DNA from: Tetracladium setigerum
Lineage: Eukaryota; Ascomycota; Leotiomycetes; Helotiales
Assembly: GCA_031472005.1 (NCBI GenBank)
Contig: PZJY01000012.1
Coordinates: forward strand, 2,108,001-2,172,000
DNA length: 64,000 nt
Direction: 5' to 3'
In this document: piece after piece, positions 58,128 through 64,000 of the stretch
Layout of the letters: each line of letters begins with the position of its first letter
Numbering within the stretch: the first letter of the stretch is position 1
Notes under the pieces: model-generated
What the model was told of the DNA's origin: nothing
What the model saw: only the letters and a program-made list of their open reading frames with translations
Database searches by the model: none
Translations under genes and position numbers: made by a program

Positions 58128-58930
58128 TTCTTCCGGCCCAATCCAAAGAATATACCAAGTCAAAGACCTCTCAAAATTTATAACAGCCTCCGCCACCCAA
58201 CCCATCCACGCAAAATTCACACCTCACCAACGAAAACTCCTCTCCCGACCCGCCCAAGACTGCGAACACACACAAGCTGCTCTCCAAGAAGTCGCACAGG
58301 ATATGCTCCCTTTACTTGATCGCTGTTTCTTCTCTGGAAGTCTCTTGAAGAGTTTGAGCGGCGTTAGGTTCTACGGCGATCCCTCTTCGACAGAGGAGAA
58401 AGAAAAATATAAAAATGATCGGAGCTACTTCAATAAGAAAACCGGTGTCATTTGGATTAATATCTCGATGAAAAAACGTCCGCTTAGCACTATGATGGAA
58501 CAATATACATCCGCTCTACTGCACGAGATGATTCATGCTTTCTTATATTTTTACAGCTGTTCTGGATGTTCGGATGATTGTAGGAAGGAGGCTTTGGGCT
58601 GGGAAGGTGTGGATGGATGCTGCGGTGGCGGTGGAGAGGTGTTGGGATGAGCAGGTTGGGTGGGATTTGGATTTGGGGGTGAGGCAGGCGTTGGAGGCGG
58701 AGGTGAGAGATTGTGTGGGGAAGTGGATGCCGATGGAGGGGGGTTTGAGGAGGTGGGGTTTGGAGGGGGGGAGGGTGGAGGGGCAGTTTAGTAGGTGTTC
58801 TGTGGAAGTTGGGACTGAGGATGGAAAGGTGAAAGAGGGGAGGAAGGAAGAGAAAGAAAAGAAGGCAGAGGAAAGAAGAGGAAGTTACAGATACGAAGGA
58901 AAAACAGAAGAACGACAAGAAAAAGAATGA
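58128..58930 (+). pseudogene. SprT-like zinc metalloprotease, incomplete and frame-broken
   Basis: The conserved SprT core reads from 58128: DMLPLLDRCFFSG, then VRFYGD, then KKTGVIWINIS, then LLHEMIHAF (HExxH), then YSCSGCSDDCRKEALG. There is no start codon in frame after the acceptor-like TTTTTAG, so the 5' part is missing or in an unrecognised exon. Near 58595-58605 the frame changes, and translation resumes as KVWMDAAVAVERCW, LDLGV and GKWMPMEGGLRRWGL, ending in a Lys/Glu-rich tail at 58930. The shift is +1 or -2 (mod 3), unlike the single-base losses elsewhere. The glycine-His segment expected here, which carries the third zinc ligand in the family, is absent. A small deletion that removed this ligand would explain both. 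Low-complexity G-rich DNA follows. Confidence 0.6.
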
Positions 58931-59521
58931 AGAACAAAAGCAGAAAAGGCCGAAGAAGGAAGAGCATTGGACAATAAGAAGAAATGGAACAAAAGGTGGT
59001 GAGAGAATCTGCCAACACAAATGTATGATTAGAAGAAGTCTTCGGAAATGTTATTCTGCACCTACATTTGCAATTGTAAATTTAATGCTAGCTGAAGCCA
59101 AAAATATCTACACTCTGTGTTTTTATTGATATGTGATCTTTTAAACATTGTTATCATAGAACCAAACAATCCGCTCAAACATTGTTCTTCCCTTCAATGG
59201 ACTTTGGCGGCGGACTGAGACGAAGACAATCCTTTTCTCCTCCTCTTTTTGAGGTTATGCGCTTCCTCTTCATATGTGTTCTAAATTCATATAAGATACT
59301 TTGGTAGAACCGATTCAGCCGTATCAAATCTGCAACTTCAACAACTTCAACAACTTCAACAAGCACAAAAATTCAAGAATCTGGACAGGCAACTTCCCCA
59401 GAACCTTGTTGGAAATTGCTTTCTACTTCTATCAATGCGTCTTACGCAATGTAATAAACGATAAACAAACCAGACGAAAACGCTATCAAATTGAAAATGC
59501 AACAAACTCCACCAAAAAACC
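58931..59521. other. Intergenic region with CAACTT minisatellite
   Basis: A short tandem repeat of CAACTTCAA units lies at 59332-59362. No gene is seen. Confidence 0.6.
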
Positions 59522-61157
59522 TCAACAAGTCCCATCCGGACTAGGATGTTCACACGTTCTCCCCGTACAATTGAACCCCGTGGTTCCCTCTAGATAATTA
59601 CATCTGTACCCCTCCGCCAACCCCCTCCCGGCCGTCAACTCGACATCAATATCATGAATCTCGAAATCCTTACACGGTGCTGACTTTGAGCACTGGAATG
59701 AGGTGAGTGGATTCTGTCGAATGGTGCCGTGCACGGATGTCATGGTGATGTTGGAGATGCGGAAGAGTGAGGAGTTGCAATCTCCTGCTGCGCCGGCGAA
59801 AACGGTGCATTGGGAGATGGACATGGGTGTGTTGCGGAGTTCTTGGAGGGTGACGTTGTGGAGGGTCACGTTGTTGATGTCTGTGAATATGAAATAATTA
59901 GGATTACTCGGGGTTTTGAAAGAGAAGGGAATTGGATGGGAAGAACTTACAGCCAATTCCACCACCACCTCCATTAGGTGGCTCACCCACATGCTGGCCT
60001 GTCCAAGTTTTGAAATAGACTGCGTGCAACGTCTCCACAAATGTAATGTTGACAGCAGTCACATTCTCAATTATCTCGTACACCTGATCGTACTGTCCAA
60101 TACTTCCAATCGCGATCCCCGAGCCATGCCAGAATTTCGAGTTCGAAATTAAGATATTAGTACTATTAGCCTTTGGAGAGATGGCATCATCTCCATTCTT
60201 AACCTCCCAGCGATTGAAGGTAATGTTATCAGCGTAAATCGTATCCGCACCGTCAGTATTGATAGTGCCATGTGGCCCCACTGAAGTACTGCTGACATAA
60301 ATATCCTCCAACAGCACATTTTGCGAGTGGATAACCGTCATGGTCCACATCTGACTCTGTACGAAACGAAGGCCAGTGAAGACGGAATTGGTGGTGTTGG
60401 AGATGGTGAGGGCGTGAGGTCGACGCGGGTAGTTGCTGGCTCCTCGAACGAAATCGTACCAGGTCTGTCCGTTCCCATCAAAGGTACCGTAACCATTTCC
60501 GAGGAAGGTGATATTGTCACCTCCAAGTAGCCAGGCGGTCGATTGGCTTTGGTAGCCCATGGGTAAGGAGTTGGCGAGCCAGTATTGGACGTCTTTGTTC
60601 CACTGAGAAGGGTGAGTTTGTTGGAAAAGAGAGCGAGAGAGGAGATGGAACTTACCAGTAAAGTTCCTTTCAGATCTATAATGACATTCTTTAAACCTCG
60701 AGTGTCCATTACTGTGCCGATATTGAAAGTAGCATTTGAAAACGTGATCTTGCTGTCTGTACCGCAATCCGTGAAAGCTTTGAGAATGGCCGGGCCATCA
60801 TCCCCACCATCCTTTCTCGGAGTAAGATTACATTCATTTTGGTGATTATCTGATGAGTTTTCTGCTGAAACTTTAGCATTTGCATTTTTTGAGCAAAAGA
60901 AGAACAGGTTTCGCTGGTTGACCAAAGGGATGAAGCGGTGTGCGTGACTGCTTGCTCAACAACCGGATAAAATCCCTTGAGAATACGAACGTACTTTTTG
61001 GAATCAACTGCGCCCCATAAACAATCGCAACAACCACAATGACCAGATAGAACAGAACCACGACGAGCAAGACAGGCGCTTTGCGAAAGAAGTCTCTCCT
61101 CCGCTGCCATTTTGACGGTTCGTCGGTCGTGGTTGATGTGGCTGCCCAGGGGACCAT
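59522..61157 (-). CDS. Membrane-anchored glycoside hydrolase family 28
   Basis: GH28 enzymes hydrolyse polygalacturonan or rhamnogalacturonan in pectin. Exons 61157-60995, 60864-60656, 60602-59951 and 59880-59522 join in phase to 460 residues. The N terminus is cytosolic and basic (KWQRRRDFFRK), then one hydrophobic helix (APVLLVVVLFYLVIVVVAIVYG) without a signal-peptidase site: a type-II anchor. Catalytic motifs in order: NTDGADT, NGDDAIS (usual GDDC replaced by GDDA), HGSGIAIGS (the general-position His region) and YFKTWTG in place of RIK. PCKDFEIHDI and paired Cys close the domain. The pattern fits exo-polygalacturonase or a related exo-enzyme more than endo-forms. TATATATATTATATA lies about 105 nt upstream of the ATG. 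Confidence 0.9.
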
Positions 61158-61256
61158 TTTCAGATATCAACAAAGAATATGCACTTGTGCTAACCTAACC
61201 GACCATGCTCCGAAGGGAAAAGATCAGCGAAAACAAGCAACAGGGCGGATGCAGCA

Positions 61257-61277
61257 CCAATATATATATTATATAAA
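61257..61277 (-). promoter_or_regulatory. TATA box of the GH28 gene
   Basis: An AT-only stretch, TATATAATATATATATT on the minus strand, lies about 100 nt before the ATG at 61157. The position suits a core promoter. Confidence 0.55.
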
Positions 61278-61662
61278 GAAGCAACGGAAAATTGAGGGAA
61301 GCCTGGGGGAGAAAAGATGCGCATGTGTTTGTATGAATGAGTTGATCCCGTGGTGGGTGTTCGTGCTATCGTTGGTGCGTTTCGATTCGTACGCAAAACC
61401 CCACGGAAGAAGTCATGGAGCAGCCGAGGCCCTGAGTTCAGCGGCCGGAAACAGCAATAAGCATCGATTTTTTGAAGGGTTTGCTTGCAGTTGCAGATGC
61501 AGAGTGGAGTAGGAAGGGTCTTGGGATGAGAAACATCTGGGGTATTTTTTCCGTGGGGCGGGTGGTCTAGATGGTCTAGATGGTCATGATGGCGGAAAAT
61601 GTAAATGGTGTGATTGGGGGGAGCGTTGGGATTTTGGGGCTTTGCTTTTTGATAATGGAAGA

Positions 61663-61708
61663 ATTGGTTGGGTTGGTTGGTTGGTTGGGTGGTTGGGTGG
61701 TTGGTTGC
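61663..61708 (+). repeat. (TTGG)n microsatellite
   Basis: Tandem TTGG units with occasional extra G are visible directly. Confidence 0.9.
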
Positions 61709-62234
61709 CAGGGGCATTAAAGGCAGCAGTAAAACGCCTTCTGCATTAGGTCAACGAGGCGTAAATAAGCTACTATTTCAATATCGAAGAATGGAGCAAG
61801 TGAAGTGATTTTTTCAAGGATATCACTAGGATAGAAAAACCCGACAGAAAGGAAAATATGTGAAGAAACCCGTGCTTCCAATTCCATATGAAGCATCACT
61901 AATAATGAAAAGACCCGTATCCATCCTGGACTTGACCGCGCAGCATGACCTCCTTCTACAATAGGTGCCTCGTATCCATCCATGACCCCCCAAAAATGTC
62001 TGATTTAAAAGCGCAAAAGAAAGGCCGAAGATTGGTATCAGCGTAAATAGCCCCAGGTTGTATACATAATCGCAAAGCAAGACTCCCTCGCATGCACAGT
62101 CATCCACTCCTCTCCTCATGGTATCTCATCGCAATATGCTCCGCCCCCCGGTACTGCAGGTTCCGTACTCAGCAACAGAACTTCTAGTCGTAACAACAAA
62201 AAGTGTCCCATCCGATCGTGCAGGTATCTGGTAT

Positions 62235-62729
62235 CTACTTCTCCGAAACCTTTTCGTTGTCCACAATCGTCTTCTTCCTCGGCCTGAATTCAGCATCCTG
62301 CCCGCCCATTCGTCTGCCCAAAGCTCGCTCCAACTTTGCGCCCAGTGCTAGCTTGCTCATGTTCTCGGTCTTCTCTTGATTCAGGACATATCGTTGGGTG
62401 GTGAGCTTCTTGTTCTCCAACTTATCGAGTCCTTCTTCGATGTTGGTGATCTCGGCTTGCGCAGAGTCGGATGTGAGCGAGGTGTGGGTAGTTGGGGTGA
62501 GGGAGGGTGCGTGAGAGTAGGTGCTGAAGCGGGTGGATGCGCGTTTGGAGGCAAGCTGGGAGAACTTATTAGCTTACTGTCTGTATACTTTGTTGGTAGT
62601 GTTGGAGTTGGAAGAGGGGAATTAGATCCCGAGGAGGTGGTGCTGGTTGTTGTTGTTGCTGGATGAGATGAGAGAGGGACTCACGCTGGGTGCCATGATA
62701 GGGCGCGAAGATTCGAGAGAATGTCCCAT
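62235..62729 (-). CDS. Small conserved-looking protein, 121 residues, function unknown
   Basis: Exon 1 (62729-62685) encodes MGHSLESSRPIMAPS. An intron of 129 nt (donor GTGAGT, branch GCTAAT, acceptor CCCAG) is followed by exon 2 (62555-62235), phase 0. An internal ATG (MAPS, 62696) is an alternative start. The product has a Ser/Thr-rich N terminus (LASKRASTRFSTYSHAPSL), an acidic helical middle (EITNIEEGLDKLENKK) and a basic end (KLERALGRRMGGQDAEFRPR then KKTIVDNEK). No signal or membrane segment. I do not recognise a family. Clean splicing and biased sequence support a real gene. Confidence 0.72.
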
Positions 62730-64000
62730 GCTGACGACGGGGTGGTGATGTTTCTTTTGAATTGTTGCTTCTGTGTTTGATCCGTCGTATTTCTGCCTTT
62801 CTGCCTTGTCTCGTGGTCTGCTGGCGAGTAATGCTGGTGTTTCGGGATTCTGAGGAGCCGTCGTCTGTCTGCCTTAGCGCTCTGACCTTGACTGTAGGAA
62901 GTGATGGTGTTGTGCTGTCGGCAATTGATCGTGGTGTTTGTGGACTTGGGATGATGAACAGGAGGCAAAACTGGAATGGGTCGAGGGAAGTTGTTGTTGT
63001 TGTAATGCTGCTGGTGCACGGATGACAGGAGGTGGTGGAATGGCAGTCAGTCAGTCGCTGTTTTGTTTTCACCTGCTGGCTGATGGGATGCTGCCCTGCG
63101 CGGTGCTGATGAAACCGGGATGAGTCGCTCCACTAATTCTGGCCGACGATCTTTTGATATGCTATGGCAACGAAGCAAGTAGAAGGAAGTGTGAATGAAA
63201 TAATAACAGGATTTTGAATATGAGTGGAAATGCCAGAAGAAATAGTGATGGAGATAGAAACTGAACAGAAAGAAAACCAGAAACAAGTCTGTCTGTACGC
63301 TGTGAATCTCTCTACGGAGTACTGTGCTCTCTCTCGCATGACGTTGACTCCCCGAGAGCTCAGCCTGCCGGGTTTGACATTGAAGGGATTGTCAAGGGAT
63401 TGACCTGGACGCTTCCCTTCCCGGCTCCAAGACCGATTGTCACTTCAGGGGTTCGACGGTTGGGACAAGTATATCCTCACCCTACTGGCTCTTGGATGAT
63501 CTTTACCCTGGCCTTCAATTTCCTCTGCCTACTCCTGTAATCGGTTCCCTATCCACAGCAAAACGGCACTTTTCTCTCTCGGAATCATCCTGCCCAGGCT
63601 CATACTCATATCCCGCCGGCACTAATATAGTAATAATGGGCCCAATGCGTAACTTGCGTAAGTGAGGGTGATCATGCTGACCATGCGACTCAGAGGCGTG
63701 GAAGGAGGGGTTTTGCACATTCTTATTTTCTTATTTTTCTTATTTACATCACACACTCCTTGCAGTAGCACAATGCAAATGCAAATGTAAAGGTAAAATA
63801 CGAAGTAGACTAACTCTCAGACACGTGGCTACCCGTGTATGATGTGGCTGGCGGATGAGAAGAGGACGGGAAAACAACGAAACAATTGGGCACTGGATGT
63901 TAGAAGCTCTGCTCTCCTATCACATCACACCGTTGGATTCCAGGGCGTCAAACAAAACGTGGCTACCCAGTAGTCTCCGCTGTGATGGACAGGGAAGATG
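62730..64000. other. Right end of the window, no supported gene
   Basis: The first part is probably the leader and promoter of the small minus-strand gene and is rich in GTT/CAA simple sequence. The remainder has only short frames, including a 67-codon one at 63515-63718 that I do not trust. Confidence 0.55.

Larger units (their letters stand above)
61158..62234. other. Intergenic region with GH28 promoter and TTGG repeat
   Basis: The GH28 promoter occupies the first 150-300 nt. A (TTGG/TGGG)n microsatellite spans 61663-61708. Open frames at 61190-61717 and 61717-62119 on the minus strand have no coding support. Confidence 0.55.

Noticed and set aside
61190..62119. Minus-strand frames in the GH28 upstream region
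   Set aside because: Composition follows the TTGG and other simple repeats, without start context or splice signals.
63515..63718. 67-codon minus-strand frame at the right end
   Set aside because: It starts with GTG rather than ATG and shows no recognisable feature.

Overview
This window is nuclear DNA of a filamentous ascomycete, most likely a helotialean leotiomycete. That placement is inferred from gene content and intron style, not from a search. Genes carry short spliceosomal introns (47-130 nt) with CTAAC/CTGAC-type branch points. Both tRNA genes have 17-18 nt introns just 3' of the anticodon. Intergenic DNA is long, rich in microsatellites and lacks operons. There are no bacterial, phage, CRISPR or rRNA features.

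Layout, left to right. 1-1518: 3' part of a sterol O-acyltransferase. 3.07 kb: tRNA-Leu(AAG). 3.2-9.36 kb: gene-free DNA leading to a J-domain protein at 9.36-11.34 kb. 14.16-15.78 kb: a four-exon membrane protein of unknown function. 15.95-22.42 kb: two divergently transcribed paralogues of a large secreted family, one intact and one decayed. 23.14-27.02 kb: two convergent type-I surface proteins, one with a lectin-like beta-propeller and one Ecm33-like. 27.3-31.1 kb: a possible small gene, an acid-ceramidase-like amidase and an M50-like membrane peptidase. 32.06-34.10 kb: an AzgA-type purine permease. 35.79-37.94 kb: a large protein with a methyltransferase-like C terminus. 37.94-44.89 kb: a gene-free island carrying a dispersed repeat. 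44.89-50.80 kb: Pho85-type CDK, a septin-like GTPase with a membrane anchor, and a small heat-shock protein. 51.45 kb: tRNA-Phe(GAA). 52.00-53.36 kb: a truncated HET-domain relic. 54.14-57.03 kb: galactose oxidase fused to four Cys-rich repeats. 58.13-58.93 kb: a damaged SprT-like gene. 59.52-61.16 kb: a membrane-anchored GH28. 62.24-62.73 kb: a small conserved-looking protein. The far end holds no gene I can support.

Most genes look like unrelated housekeeping, signalling and surface functions placed side by side. Surface and secreted carbohydrate-active or cell-wall proteins are over-represented: beta-propeller, Ecm33-like, galactose oxidase, GH28, and the unknown secreted pair.

Two patterns cross gene boundaries. 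First, at least eleven reading-frame breaks in otherwise convincing genes sit at short C or G runs, and each would be resolved by one more C or G. This points to a systematic base-calling or assembly defect; nucleotide-insertion editing is the exotic alternative. Second, the 38.6-42.9 kb island contains eleven same-strand copies of a dyad motif, TGCGAnnTGCAACA, often preceded by a GAGTCGGTC-like block. I cannot assign this to a known element.
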